The position numbers were made by a program, and so were the translations under genes. Below, piece after piece: positions 16,650 through 25,170 of a stretch of 64,000 bases of DNA; position 1 is the stretch's first letter; every line of letters begins with the position of its first letter. Source of the stretch: Chloroflexota bacterium (GTDB taxonomy: Bacteria > Chloroflexota > Anaerolineae > Anaerolineales > UBA4823); contig JAKOUW010000240.1 of assembly GCA_029782365.1 (NCBI GenBank), positions 124,001 to 188,000 of the forward strand, given 5' to 3'. The notes under the pieces were generated by a model that searched no databases, had not been told where the DNA came from, and saw only the letters and a list, made by a program, of their open reading frames with translations.

Positions 16650-17081
16650 ATGAAAGTCAGCGCCATGGTGCAAAATCGCGCCGGTCAGCATAAGGTCATT
16701 TTGCGCACCAATCATAATGTGCACTCCATCGTGATTCCTCCCAAAACGACCGGCTTTGGCTCCAGCGCCAACGGCGGAGAACTATTGTTCCTGGCGTTAG
16801 CCACCTGTTACTGCAACGATATCTATCGCGAAGCCGGAAAAAGAGGCATCCAGGTAGAGCAGGTTGAGGTAGAGGTGGAAGGCGACTTCGGTGCGGAAGG
16901 TGAGCCTGCCTCCAATGTCACTTACCGGGCAAAGGTCACTGCTCAGGCCAGCGCCGAAGAAATCCGGGCGTTGATGTCCCATACTGACACGGTAGCAGAA
17001 ATCCAGAATACGCTCAGAGCGGGAGTATCCGTTACTCTTCGCGGTTTAGAAGCCGATCCGTTACGGCCGGGCGGTGAATAA
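16650..17081 (+). CDS. OsmC family protein
   Basis: 143 residues, ATG behind aaggag. Family marks are the GGELLFLALATCYCNDIYREA helix containing the reactive Cys pair region, NVTYRAKVTAQASAEEIRALM, and the terminal beta strand. OsmC/Ohr proteins detoxify organic hydroperoxides through two Cys residues. Here the helix has one Cys (TCYCND gives C and C two apart), but I see no clear second catalytic Cys further on, so a true peroxidase activity is uncertain. It lies 21 bases after the oxidoreductase gene. Confidence 0.82.
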   Translation: MKVSAMVQNRAGQHKVILRTNHNVHSIVIPPKTTGFGSSANGGELLFLALATCYCNDIYREAGKRGIQVEQVEVEVEGDFGAEGEPASNVTYRAKVTAQASAEEIRALMSHTDTVAEIQNTLRAGVSVTLRGLEADPLRPGGE

Positions 17082-17107
17082 CGCACACCCATTCAGGAGA
17101 ATAAACC

Positions 17108-17602
17108 ATGTCAACCATGCCTCAAGACAAAGCAGAATTAATCAATGCCATCGAATCTGAGTGGCGCCAATTAATACAAGTGGCTGACTCGCTCAGCGAT
17201 CAACAAATGACCACACCCGATGCTGGCGGCTGGTCGCCAAAGGACAATCTCGCTCACCTGGCCGAATGGATGGATATTCTTATGGGCTATCACATGGACA
17301 GACTGCCAGCCCACCAGGTGCTCGGAGTGCCAGAGCAGGTCACCAGGGGATGGAAAATGGAAGTGATCAATCCAATCTTATATGAACGAAATAAAGACAC
17401 CAGTCGCGGTGATGTGATGCAAAAGATTTCCCGAACTTATGAAAAGCTGTTGGCCAGGCTGGAAAGCACCCCCTTCGAGCGCTTGATGTAGCCGCGCTTT
17501 GAGAATGACTCTCAACAGAGACCCTTGCTGCTGTGGGTTCTGGGAGATACGACAGAACACTTCGAGGAGCACCGCCTGACCATTCAAAAAAGCCTGGCGT
17601 AA
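17108..17602 (+). pseudogene. ClbS/DfsB family four-helix protein interrupted by an in-frame TAG
   Basis: The ATG at 17108 has agg-ag upstream. The first 127 codons encode a DinB-like fold of the ClbS/DfsB type (KAELINAIESEWRQLIQVAD, GGWSPKDNLAHLAEW, LARLESTPFERLM). A TAG then occurs at 17489-17491. The same frame continues without a break to a TAA at 17600-17602 and encodes the expected C-terminal part (PRFENDSQQRPLLLWVLGD, TTEHFEEHRLTI). One C-to-T change in a CAG would explain it. It may be a real nonsense mutation or a sequencing error. ClbS-type proteins include colibactin self-resistance hydrolases, but most family members are uncharacterised. Confidence 0.75.
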
Positions 17603-17769
17603 CTGGGATAGGCTGAAGAGGTGGGGTGAAGGCTGCAGGTGAAACATCAAGTGATGCTCCGGCAGGGCACTCCAGGCAAAGCTGGAAAGTTGATTCCGGC
17701 CTGGATCGGCAGGTAAATTTGGATCGATATGGTATACTTTCAAATACGAATTGGGAAGGATTTCACCTT

Positions 17770-18162
17770 ATGATCAATAATGCTCCGAAACCCACTACAA
17801 TCGATGAATATATCGCCGGTTTTCCGAAAGAAATTCAAGAAATTTTGGAAAGCGTGCGCGCTACAATTCGCGCGGCAGCACCCGAGGCGCAGGAGACCAT
17901 CAATTATCAAATGCCAACATTCACTTTAAACGGCAACCTGGTGCATTTTGCGGCATTTAAGCACCATATCGGCTTCTATCCCACGCCAAGGGGTATTGAC
18001 GAATTTACCGAGGAACTTTCCAGGTATAAAGGAGCCAAAGGCTCCGTGCAGTTTCCACTTGACCAACCAATGCCGTTGGATTTAATTCGCAGGATCGTGC
18101 TGTTCCGAGTGCAGGATAACCTAAAAAAAGCGGACGCTAAGAAAAAACGGAAAACTGCATAG
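17770..18162 (+). CDS. DUF1801 / YdhG-like protein (iron chaperone-like)
   Basis: 130 residues from the ATG at 17770 (ggaagga upstream); the frame is open further upstream but overlaps the end of the ClbS-like frame. TIDEYIAGFPKEIQEILESVR, INYQMPTFTLNGNLVHFAAF, KHHIGFYPTP and the C-terminal KGAKGSVQFPLDQPMPLDLI are the standard YdhG landmarks. Some members are reported as frataxin-like iron chaperones. The C-terminus is very basic (KKADAKKKRK). It is the second DUF1801 gene within 2.5 kb and clearly different in sequence from the first. Confidence 0.88.
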   Translation: MINNAPKPTTIDEYIAGFPKEIQEILESVRATIRAAAPEAQETINYQMPTFTLNGNLVHFAAFKHHIGFYPTPRGIDEFTEELSRYKGAKGSVQFPLDQPMPLDLIRRIVLFRVQDNLKKADAKKKRKTA

Positions 18163-18174
18163 CATATCGCTGAG

Positions 18175-18203
18175 GCAAGCAGGTTGATGGTCCGCCTGCT
18201 TGC
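18175..18203. terminator. 9-bp hairpin after the YdhG-like gene, weak terminator candidate
   Basis: GCAAGCAGG (18175-18183) pairs perfectly with CCTGCTTGC (18195-18203) across an 11-base loop, 13 bases after the stop. No U-tract follows, so it may instead stabilise the mRNA. Confidence 0.3.
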
Positions 18204-18246
18204 GAATCGATTGCATTGAAGGCCTTGAAACGGGAAGGAGGCTGTT

Positions 18247-18711
18247 GTGTCCATCAATCATAATGGCCTGGTTGGTCAATGGGTAGGGATCAACAAGCTC
18301 ATGTTCGAAGGCGCCGAACATGAGTCGAAGTCAACAGCCTCCGTCAGTTTTGTCGCTCAAAGGCAGTTCCAGTCCATCGCTTATACCTGGGAATACCAGA
18401 ATAAACAACAAGATGGGTTGATTCTCTTCCAAGCTCAAAATGTGGCTGATTCGCCTGCTTGTTGGCTGGATTCTTGGCATATGAGCAATGCGGTGATGGC
18501 CTGCAAAATAGCGAAAGGAAAATTTAACTCGATTACACTGTTGGGCTCATATGCCGCGCCGCCAGGTCCCGATTGGGGGTGGCGAATTGAAATCGAGCAG
18601 GATGAGGCTCCGGCGTTTGAAATTCGCATGTTCAACATTACTCCAGAAGGCCAGGAATATCCGGCAGTCATCGCCCATTACGAACGCAATTCTGATACCA
18701 AAAGCCCATGA
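18247..18711 (+). CDS. Hypothetical protein, lipocalin-like beta-rich
   Basis: 154 residues from a GTG start behind ggaagga-gg. The sequence begins NGLVGQWVGINKLMFEG, has many alternating hydrophobic strands (FQSIAYTWEYQNKQQDGLILF) and a PGPDWGWRIEIEQ turn. The pattern recalls DUF1579-type or other small beta-barrel proteins that bind lipids or small molecules, but I cannot place it in a family with confidence. No signal peptide is visible, so it is cytoplasmic. It stands alone between the YdhG-like and CPBP genes. Confidence 0.6.
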   Translation: MSINHNGLVGQWVGINKLMFEGAEHESKSTASVSFVAQRQFQSIAYTWEYQNKQQDGLILFQAQNVADSPACWLDSWHMSNAVMACKIAKGKFNSITLLGSYAAPPGPDWGWRIEIEQDEAPAFEIRMFNITPEGQEYPAVIAHYERNSDTKSP

Positions 18712-18762
18712 TCAATTTCTTTTGGGAACTCGTTCCATAGAAATCCAGGCAGATCAAAAGAT

Positions 18763-19692
18763 TTGGCAAATCCTGTGCCCGTTAGCAGTTGGGTTGTCCT
18801 TTTTTACGGAGCAGTATACGTATGCTCTTTCGCGCTTGCTTACATAAAGAGAGGTACTTTCCCGTTTTCTGAGAGCGCTGCCGTTGTTGGGATCATCGGC
18901 ATCGGATTTACGGGTCTGGTCTTTTTAGCCACTTTATTTATTGGCTCAACTCCAATCACAATACATCCATCAGCTTCCGAGCTCTTCTTCACCATCGGCT
19001 ATCTCGTTTTGACTGCGGCAGTTCTGCTCAGGCGATCTGCGACAAGACGCCAGCCAGGTCAATTTTGGCAAGAAAAATTCACTACCCTGACCTTCAAATT
19101 GAGTTTGTTCGTACTCATTCCTCTGGCGAGTTTGAAGATCATCTGGCAGATACGTTGGAGCGATTTAGGATTTACACCAGGCGACCTGCCAGGTCAATTA
19201 CTGGCTGCTTTGGTGCTGATGATCCTCTTTGGCGGCTTCAACCTGGCGGCTGGCAGCGCGGCTGGACCAATTCGCAGGCGCCAATTTTCAAGAAAACAAG
19301 TGCTGCAGGGCCTGGCAACAGCCTTTTGTTGGAATATCCTCGAAACCGGCCTGGTGGAAGAGTTTTTTTTTCGTGCCTTTGTGCAAACGATGCTGATCAA
19401 CGCGCTGGGCTCTGCGTTGGCTGGCATCTGCCTGGTTTCCTTGCTGTTTGGCTTGGCCCATGCGCCTGGGATCTATCTGCGCAAAGGTGATGAACGCGGG
19501 CCGCTGGGGGAATCTCCAACGTTGATCAACTCCATTCTGTATTCTGTCGTTGTTTTAAGCACGACAGGCTGGTTTTCCGGATTGCTGTATTGGAGAACGC
19601 AAAGCCTGGTGGCGCCTATCCTGGTGCACGCCGCCATCGATGCAGTGGCACATACGGTTGAATTTATCGAAGGGGCAGCAGTTTCCAAATGA
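18763..19692 (+). CDS. CPBP family intramembrane glutamic endopeptidase
   Basis: 309 residues from a TTG, with a GTG 12 bases later as an alternative; the start is uncertain. About eight membrane helices are predicted. Catalytic motifs are LVEEFFFRAF (the EExxxR motif, ~E199/E200/R204), FGLAHAPG (~H233) and LVHAAIDAV near the C-terminus. Family members are membrane proteases, including the type II CAAX prenyl proteases and bacteriocin-immunity proteins. The substrate here is unknown. Hydrophobic N-terminal helices precede the core domain. Confidence 0.85.
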   Translation: MANPVPVSSWVVLFYGAVYVCSFALAYIKRGTFPFSESAAVVGIIGIGFTGLVFLATLFIGSTPITIHPSASELFFTIGYLVLTAAVLLRRSATRRQPGQFWQEKFTTLTFKLSLFVLIPLASLKIIWQIRWSDLGFTPGDLPGQLLAALVLMILFGGFNLAAGSAAGPIRRRQFSRKQVLQGLATAFCWNILETGLVEEFFFRAFVQTMLINALGSALAGICLVSLLFGLAHAPGIYLRKGDERGPLGESPTLINSILYSVVVLSTTGWFSGLLYWRTQSLVAPILVHAAIDAVAHTVEFIEGAAVSK

Positions 19693-19799
19693 ATATTCAT
19701 CCAATCCAGGACAGTATGTGATAAAATGCACAAGTTGTTTTTCTGGCGGTCTATACCTGGGCCTTTCCCAGGATAACTCTTTATTTTGTGAGGTTTGAT

Positions 19800-22538
19800 A
19801 TGAACGATTTTCTCCCTGCTTTCGACCCAATGCATGATGTTTTACATTACGAAAAGCGGACTCTTGACGCTATCTTTGCCCCCAAGAATGTGGCTATCAT
19901 CGGCGCAACGGAAACGCCCAATACCGTCGGGCGCACCGTGTTGTGGAATCTGATCAGCAATCCTTTCGGAGGCGCTGTATTTCCGGTAAACCCCAAGCGT
20001 CCCAGCGTTTTGGGGGTAAAAGCGTATCCGAATGTCGCGGCTCTGCCGGAAAAAGTTGACCTGGCAGTAATTACCACCCCCGCCGCAACCGTGCCGGGGA
20101 TCATTAAAGAATGTGTTGATCAAGGCGTTCCCGGCGCGATCATCATCTCGGCCGGTTTTAAAGAAACCGGGCCCGAAGGCGTGGAATTGGAACGCCAGAT
20201 TATGGAGACGGCGCGCGGCCGGATGCGGATTATCGGACCGAACTGCCTGGGTGTGATGAGCCCCATCAGTGGGTTGAACGCCACCTTTGCCAGCGGCATG
20301 GCCCGCCCGGGCAGCGTCGGATTTATCAGCCAAAGCGGCGCGCTGTGCACCGCTGTGTTGGATTGGAGCCAGCAAGAAAATGTCGGCTTCAGCGCCTTTG
20401 TTTCGATCGGCTCGATGTTGGATGTTGGCTGGGGGGATCTCATTTATTACCTGGGAGATGATTCCCGCACGGAAAGCATTGTGATCTATATGGAAACCAT
20501 TGGCGACGCGCGCGGTTTCTTGTCCGCGGCGCGTGAAGTTGCCTTGACCAAGCCGATCATTGTCATCAAGCCGGGCCGCACCGCCGGCGCTGCCAAGGCG
20601 GCGGCTTCGCATACCGGCTCACTGACCGGCAGCGATGAAGTGCTCGAAGTAGCTTTCCGTCGCAGTGGCGTGCTGCGCGTGAACAGCATCGCCGAGCTGT
20701 TCTACATGGCGAATGTTTTGGCCAAGCAGCCGCGCCCCAAAGGCGGCCGGCTGACTATCCTGACCAATGCCGGAGGCCCGGGCGTGTTGGCAACCGATGC
20801 TCTGATCACCGGCGGAGGCGAACTGGCTGAGCTTTCGCCAGAAACGATGCAGTCTTATAATAGCTTGCTGCCCTCCGCCTGGAGTCATAACAACCCGGTC
20901 GATATCCTGGGAGACGCCAGCCCCGAGCGCTATGCCAAAGCGCTCGAAATCGCGGCCAACGACCCCAATTCAGATGGCATGCTGGTGATTCTAACCCCCC
21001 AGGCGATGACCGATCCGACAGCCACTGCTGAACAACTTAAGCCCTACGCCCAAAGCCTGGGAAAGCCCGTGCTGGCGAGCTGGATGGGCGGTAAAGATGT
21101 CAGCCGAGGTGAAAACATCCTCAGTCAGGCTAACATTCCCACCTTCCCCTATCCGGATACAGCGGCGCGCATGTTCGACTATATGGCTTATTACAGCGAT
21201 ATCCTCAGCCGCCTGTACGATACACCCGCCCTGCCCGACAGCGCCAACGGCGGCGATCCAGACCGCGGCCTGGCCAGTGAGATGATCAACAAGGTGCGCG
21301 CCTCCGGTCGCACGATTTTGACGGAATTCGAATCCAAGCAACTGCTTTCAGCTTACCGCATTCCCACCGTGGAAACCCGGATCGCCCTCAATGAAACCGA
21401 AGCGGAAGCGATCGCCAGCCAGATCGGCTACCCGGTAGTGCTCAAGCTGCATTCCGAAACGATCACGCACAAGACGGATGTGGGCGGCGTGCAGCTCAAT
21501 CTGGCAGATGGCGCTGCTGTGCGCAGTGCGTTTCTCTCCATCCGCTCTTCTGTCACTGACAAAGTTGGCGCCGAACATTTCCTGGGGGTGACTGTGCAGC
21601 CTATGTCGAAGCTTGAGGGGTATGAGCTTATACTGGGCAGCAGCATCGATCCCCAGTTTGGCCCGGTTGTCTTGTTCGGTATGGGTGGGCAGCTTGTTGA
21701 GGTGTTTAAGGACCGCGCGCTGGCCCTGCCGCCGCTAAATTCCACGCTGGCGCGCCGTATGATGGAACGGACGAATATCTATACCGCCTTGAAAGGTGTG
21801 CGCGGCCGCAAAGCCGTTGATCTGGATGAATTGGAGCAGCTCCTGGTACGCTTCAGCCAGTTGATTGTAGAGCAACCCTGGATCAAGGAGTTGGATATCA
21901 ACCCCTTGCTGGCTTCATCTGACCATTTGTTGGCTCTCGACGCCAGAGTTGTCCTGTATGAGGGCGACTTCAACGAGAAGAACCTGCCAAAGCTGGCAAT
22001 TCGCCCATACCCGTCACAATACACCTGGCAGGTCACCACCCGCACTGGTATGAAGTTGACCATCCGGCCAATCAAGGCGGAAGACGAGCCCAACCTGGTA
22101 AAGTTCCATGAAACTCTTTCTGACCGCACGGTTTATATGCGTTTTCTCTCTCCTTTAGAGATCGGCAAGCGAGCCGCCCACGCCCGGTTGGCGCGCATCT
22201 GCCACTGTGATTACGATCGTGAGCTGACGCTCGTGGCAATTGACCGGGATGATAACGGTGAAGAGCGCATCCTGGGCGCCTGCCGTATGAGCAAACTGCA
22301 CGGTGAAAATGTAGCCCGTTTTAGCGTGCTGGTCAGTGACCTGAGCCAGGGCGCCGGCGTAGGCAGCGAGCTGCTGCAGAAACAAATCATCGTTGCTCAG
22401 AATGAGAAATTGGCTCGCCTGGAGGCCATTACGACTGCTGATAATACCGCCATGCGCAAACTGCTGGGGCGGCTGGGTTTCCTCATTAAAGAGTCCGATG
22501 CCGGGAAGATGATCAAGGCAGAGCTGGCGCTCGTATGA
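19800..22538 (+). CDS. NDP-forming acyl-CoA synthetase fused to a GNAT acetyltransferase domain
   Basis: 912 residues from the ATG at 19800. Domains in order are a CoA-binding Rossmann domain (PKNVAIIGATETP, ~28-40), succinyl-CoA-ligase-like domains to ~450, an ATP-grasp domain (~490-720) and a GNAT domain (~745-912, with QGAGVGSELLQKQI as the acetyl-CoA loop). The architecture matches Pat/PatZ protein acetyltransferases. In E. coli PatZ the synthetase catalytic His is lost. Here SHTGSLTGSDE keeps it (~H271), so this enzyme may still make ATP and acetate from acetyl-CoA or the reverse. It is followed by a strong bidirectional hairpin. Confidence 0.9.
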   Translation: MNDFLPAFDPMHDVLHYEKRTLDAIFAPKNVAIIGATETPNTVGRTVLWNLISNPFGGAVFPVNPKRPSVLGVKAYPNVAALPEKVDLAVITTPAATVPGIIKECVDQGVPGAIIISAGFKETGPEGVELERQIMETARGRMRIIGPNCLGVMSPISGLNATFASGMARPGSVGFISQSGALCTAVLDWSQQENVGFSAFVSIGSMLDVGWGDLIYYLGDDSRTESIVIYMETIGDARGFLSAAREVALTKPIIVIKPGRTAGAAKAAASHTGSLTGSDEVLEVAFRRSGVLRVNSIAELFYMANVLAKQPRPKGGRLTILTNAGGPGVLATDALITGGGELAELSPETMQSYNSLLPSAWSHNNPVDILGDASPERYAKALEIAANDPNSDGMLVILTPQAMTDPTATAEQLKPYAQSLGKPVLASWMGGKDVSRGENILSQANIPTFPYPDTAARMFDYMAYYSDILSRLYDTPALPDSANGGDPDRGLASEMINKVRASGRTILTEFESKQLLSAYRIPTVETRIALNETEAEAIASQIGYPVVLKLHSETITHKTDVGGVQLNLADGAAVRSAFLSIRSSVTDKVGAEHFLGVTVQPMSKLEGYELILGSSIDPQFGPVVLFGMGGQLVEVFKDRALALPPLNSTLARRMMERTNIYTALKGVRGRKAVDLDELEQLLVRFSQLIVEQPWIKELDINPLLASSDHLLALDARVVLYEGDFNEKNLPKLAIRPYPSQYTWQVTTRTGMKLTIRPIKAEDEPNLVKFHETLSDRTVYMRFLSPLEIGKRAAHARLARICHCDYDRELTLVAIDRDDNGEERILGACRMSKLHGENVARFSVLVSDLSQGAGVGSELLQKQIIVAQNEKLARLEAITTADNTAMRKLLGRLGFLIKESDAGKMIKAELALV

Positions 22539-22553
22539 CGGCAAAGAACAAAT

Positions 22554-22600
22554 AATAAGCGGACTGGCGCACCGAGTCCTTGTGCGCCAGTCCGCTTATT
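22554..22600. terminator. 18-bp perfect hairpin, bidirectional terminator
   Basis: The arm 22554-22571 is the exact reverse complement of 22583-22600, with an 11-base loop. A-rich bases precede it and tttta follows, so it works for both strands. It separates the acyl-CoA synthetase gene (+) from the end of the ABC exporter operon (-). Confidence 0.88.
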
Positions 22601-22615
22601 TTACGTGGCGCAATA

Positions 22616-23812
22616 TCAGGCGGCTGCCTTTCTGAAAAGCCAAATGGTCAGCGCAAAGAAAGCCAGGGCGTAGGCTAACAAGACCAGCATGGGGACAATG
22701 GTTGATTCAAATCCCAGGCCACGAATTAAAATGTTCTGGTAACCGGCCATGGCCCAGGCGGAGGGCATTAATTTCCCAATGGCGGCAAATGCGCCGCTGC
22801 TGGCTTCGAGGGGAAACCAGGTGCCGCCCAGGGCTGAGAAGACGAACATCGCCAGGAGTGAGAACAATACAACCTGTGAATCGTTTTTTGCCAGTAAGCC
22901 GATCAAGAGGCCCGTGGCCGCGATCCACAATCCCAGGCCTATGGACACAGCCAGCGTCCCCAAGATTTCATGGGCATAATTTACACCGAGCGCCAATTGT
23001 CCGAATACCACCAGCAGCAGTTCTTGCATCAAAACCAGGCAGAACAATGCCAGCGCATGCCCGGCAACCACCTGGAAAACCGGCATCGAAGTTGTTCTCA
23101 TGCGCTGCAAGGTGGACAGCTTGCGCTCTTGCACCAGGACTTGACCGGATGTCACCAGCCCAAAAATGGCGAACTGCACCAGAATGCCCGGAGAGGCCTG
23201 ATTGTAAGGGTTGTCGCCATACCAGGATTTCTGAGGTTCGGCCACGGCGATTTCCAGTTTGATCAGCCTGGAAGTGTCAGTCGCTGCCCAGGCTTGCATG
23301 GCGTTTTCGAAGGCGGGTTGGAATTCCGCTTGCGATCCCAACGATTCTCCCACCAGACGCCCAATTTCAACAGAACTCATTAACTGCGTCACTGCGACGC
23401 GCACCGCCTGGAACAGGGACTGCCCCTGCAGCGTGTTGGTATCGCCAATCAGGGTCAATTGGGGAGGCGCGCCAGCGCCTGGTGAACTGAAGCCGGCGGG
23501 CACGACGAGCGTTCCGGCGACAACGCTTTTACGAACGGCATCTGCGGCAGCTTCGGGGGGCAATTCAACCAGTTTTAACGATGAGGAGCGCGCCAGTACG
23601 GTTTGCAGCTGCTCGCTCAACAGACCACCTGGTTCCTGGTTGACCCATCCGAGCGAAATGCGCTGGTCAGGCGAGGCGCTTTGCGAGCCGCTTTTGTAAG
23701 CGAATCCCATGAACAGGGTGAAAAGCACCGGCATGAGCACCAGGAACAGCAACGATTTCCGATCCCGCAGGATTTGGGTCAGATCTTTCATGAGCAGGTC
23801 AAAGATTCTCAT
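22616..23812 (-). CDS. ABC-2 type transporter permease (second permease of the exporter operon)
   Basis: 398 residues, ATG with agaggaa upstream. The N-terminus (DLLMKDLTQILRDRKSLLFLVLMPVLFTLFMG, split here as DLLMKDLTQILRDRK and LFLVLMPVLF) is the typical first helix. A large extracytoplasmic loop (~45-210) follows, then five helices near the C-terminus, including TGLLIGLLAKNDSQVV and GGTWFPLE. This is the YhgE/NatB/DrrB-like ABC-2 group, which exports drugs, sodium or peptides. It pairs with the permease upstream and the ATPase at 25171-26106; the gap to the upstream gene is 41 bases. Confidence 0.87.
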   Translation of the reverse strand: MRIFDLLMKDLTQILRDRKSLLFLVLMPVLFTLFMGFAYKSGSQSASPDQRISLGWVNQEPGGLLSEQLQTVLARSSSLKLVELPPEAAADAVRKSVVAGTLVVPAGFSSPGAGAPPQLTLIGDTNTLQGQSLFQAVRVAVTQLMSSVEIGRLVGESLGSQAEFQPAFENAMQAWAATDTSRLIKLEIAVAEPQKSWYGDNPYNQASPGILVQFAIFGLVTSGQVLVQERKLSTLQRMRTTSMPVFQVVAGHALALFCLVLMQELLLVVFGQLALGVNYAHEILGTLAVSIGLGLWIAATGLLIGLLAKNDSQVVLFSLLAMFVFSALGGTWFPLEASSGAFAAIGKLMPSAWAMAGYQNILIRGLGFESTIVPMLVLLAYALAFFALTIWLFRKAAA

Positions 23813-23853
23813 ATACTTATTTCCTCTGGGTAAGATGCAGCTTACCTTATGAA

Positions 23854-25125
23854 TTATGCAAATCGTTTGCGGAACAAAGCCGCGCCGATAGCAAACATGA
23901 CACAGCCCATCACCAACAAGACCAGGCAGGACACCAACAGCTCGCTGGGTGGCTGACCGGCCAGTGAGAGCTTCCAGGCTTTCAGCACCCAGCCCTGGGG
24001 TGTGAAGCTGCCGATGGCGTTAAAGGAGTCGGGCATGACAATGTTCGTAGTGAAGAGGCCGCTGACCATTCCCAGCACCGACAGCGCGCCGCCAAAGACC
24101 GGGCCAGCCTGGCGGCTGGTTTTGATGAAAGCAACCAGCAAAACGCCTAAACCCACCGCGGCGACTATCTGACCGAGCAGCGCCAGGGCTACCGACCCGG
24201 GTTCGCCCCACTGGATGCCGAAAATTAATCTCCCGGCAACCAACAAAATGATCCCTTGCAGGAAAACCGTGAGCAGTACAGCCAGGAATTTACCCATCAA
24301 GATCGCAGCCCGGCCAGTCGGAGTGATGAACAGGCGCGCCAGCGTGCCTTCTTCGGATTCTTGCAGGATCGTCATCATCGAATTGGCTCCGGTGAAGAAC
24401 GAGAAGAAAATTATTTGACCTGCCATCACCAATCCCATCATCGTTTGCAGGGTGCTGCTCGTTTCGCTGCCAGCCGATAACGAGGTGACTACCAGGGCAG
24501 CTTTCTCGGGTGCATGGAACATGGCGCGTTGGAAATCGGCATACCATTGACTGAACTGGTTGAACAAAGACGAAATGCTGGTTGGGTCGATGCTCCTGCC
24601 GGCGGCTGCCATGCGGGCTTGCATCACCTGGTAAGCTACTCCGCCGCCGGCAACGCCGTCGAGCAGGGAGGCGATCATATCACGGACAATCGTCGGTCCT
24701 ATCTTCAAGGTGGGATCCTGTAAAATGGTGACGGGTATGCGGTTCTCTCCGGCCAGGTATTGCGCCGTGAAGGCCGCCGGGATGATCACGGCTACCCCGA
24801 TTTCTTGTTTGTCCAGCGCCATCCGCGCCGCAGCTTCGTTTGCATAATCACTGGCGGCAATCCAGTTCTTGACGCTTGTGTCGAAAAACATGCTGCGGAT
24901 ACTTGCTCCCAGGGTGGTAGTCAGCGGCGCTCCAGCTGGCAGTTCATCGGCGTTCACCACCCCGACTTTGATCGAGGTCATGCTCACGTCACTACTTTTC
25001 ATGCTGCCAAAGGCAAAGTAAATTAAGAAAGTGATCAAAAGAGGCGCGATCAATGTCATGCCGACCAGGAACATGCTGCGCGCCGATCTCTTCAAGTCTT
25101 TAATAGCAATGTCTATTATTTTCAT
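23854..25125 (-). CDS. ABC-2 type transporter permease (first permease of the exporter operon)
   Basis: 423 residues from the ATG at 25125, which has ggag at the right distance; the frame opens 45 bases earlier, immediately after the ATPase stop. Layout matches its partner: one N-terminal helix, an external domain (~45-240), then five helices with ESEEGTLARLFITPTGRAAIL, a segment common in ABC-2 permeases. Both permeases are needed for a heterodimeric exporter. Cargo unknown. Confidence 0.87.
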   Translation of the reverse strand: MKIIDIAIKDLKRSARSMFLVGMTLIAPLLITFLIYFAFGSMKSSDVSMTSIKVGVVNADELPAGAPLTTTLGASIRSMFFDTSVKNWIAASDYANEAAARMALDKQEIGVAVIIPAAFTAQYLAGENRIPVTILQDPTLKIGPTIVRDMIASLLDGVAGGGVAYQVMQARMAAAGRSIDPTSISSLFNQFSQWYADFQRAMFHAPEKAALVVTSLSAGSETSSTLQTMMGLVMAGQIIFFSFFTGANSMMTILQESEEGTLARLFITPTGRAAILMGKFLAVLLTVFLQGIILLVAGRLIFGIQWGEPGSVALALLGQIVAAVGLGVLLVAFIKTSRQAGPVFGGALSVLGMVSGLFTTNIVMPDSFNAIGSFTPQGWVLKAWKLSLAGQPPSELLVSCLVLLVMGCVMFAIGAALFRKRFA

Positions 25126-25170
25126 AAATGCTCCGTAATTGAAACGAAAGCGCTGGATTTCTCGATACAA

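Noticed and set aside
17489..17491. Pyrrolysine or stop readthrough at the TAG of the ClbS-like gene
   Set aside because: No supporting tRNA or recoding element in the window, and this family needs no special residue here.
19842..20612. 256-residue minus-strand frame inside the acyl-CoA synthetase gene
   Set aside because: Lies wholly within a conserved coding region with intact domains; no start signal.
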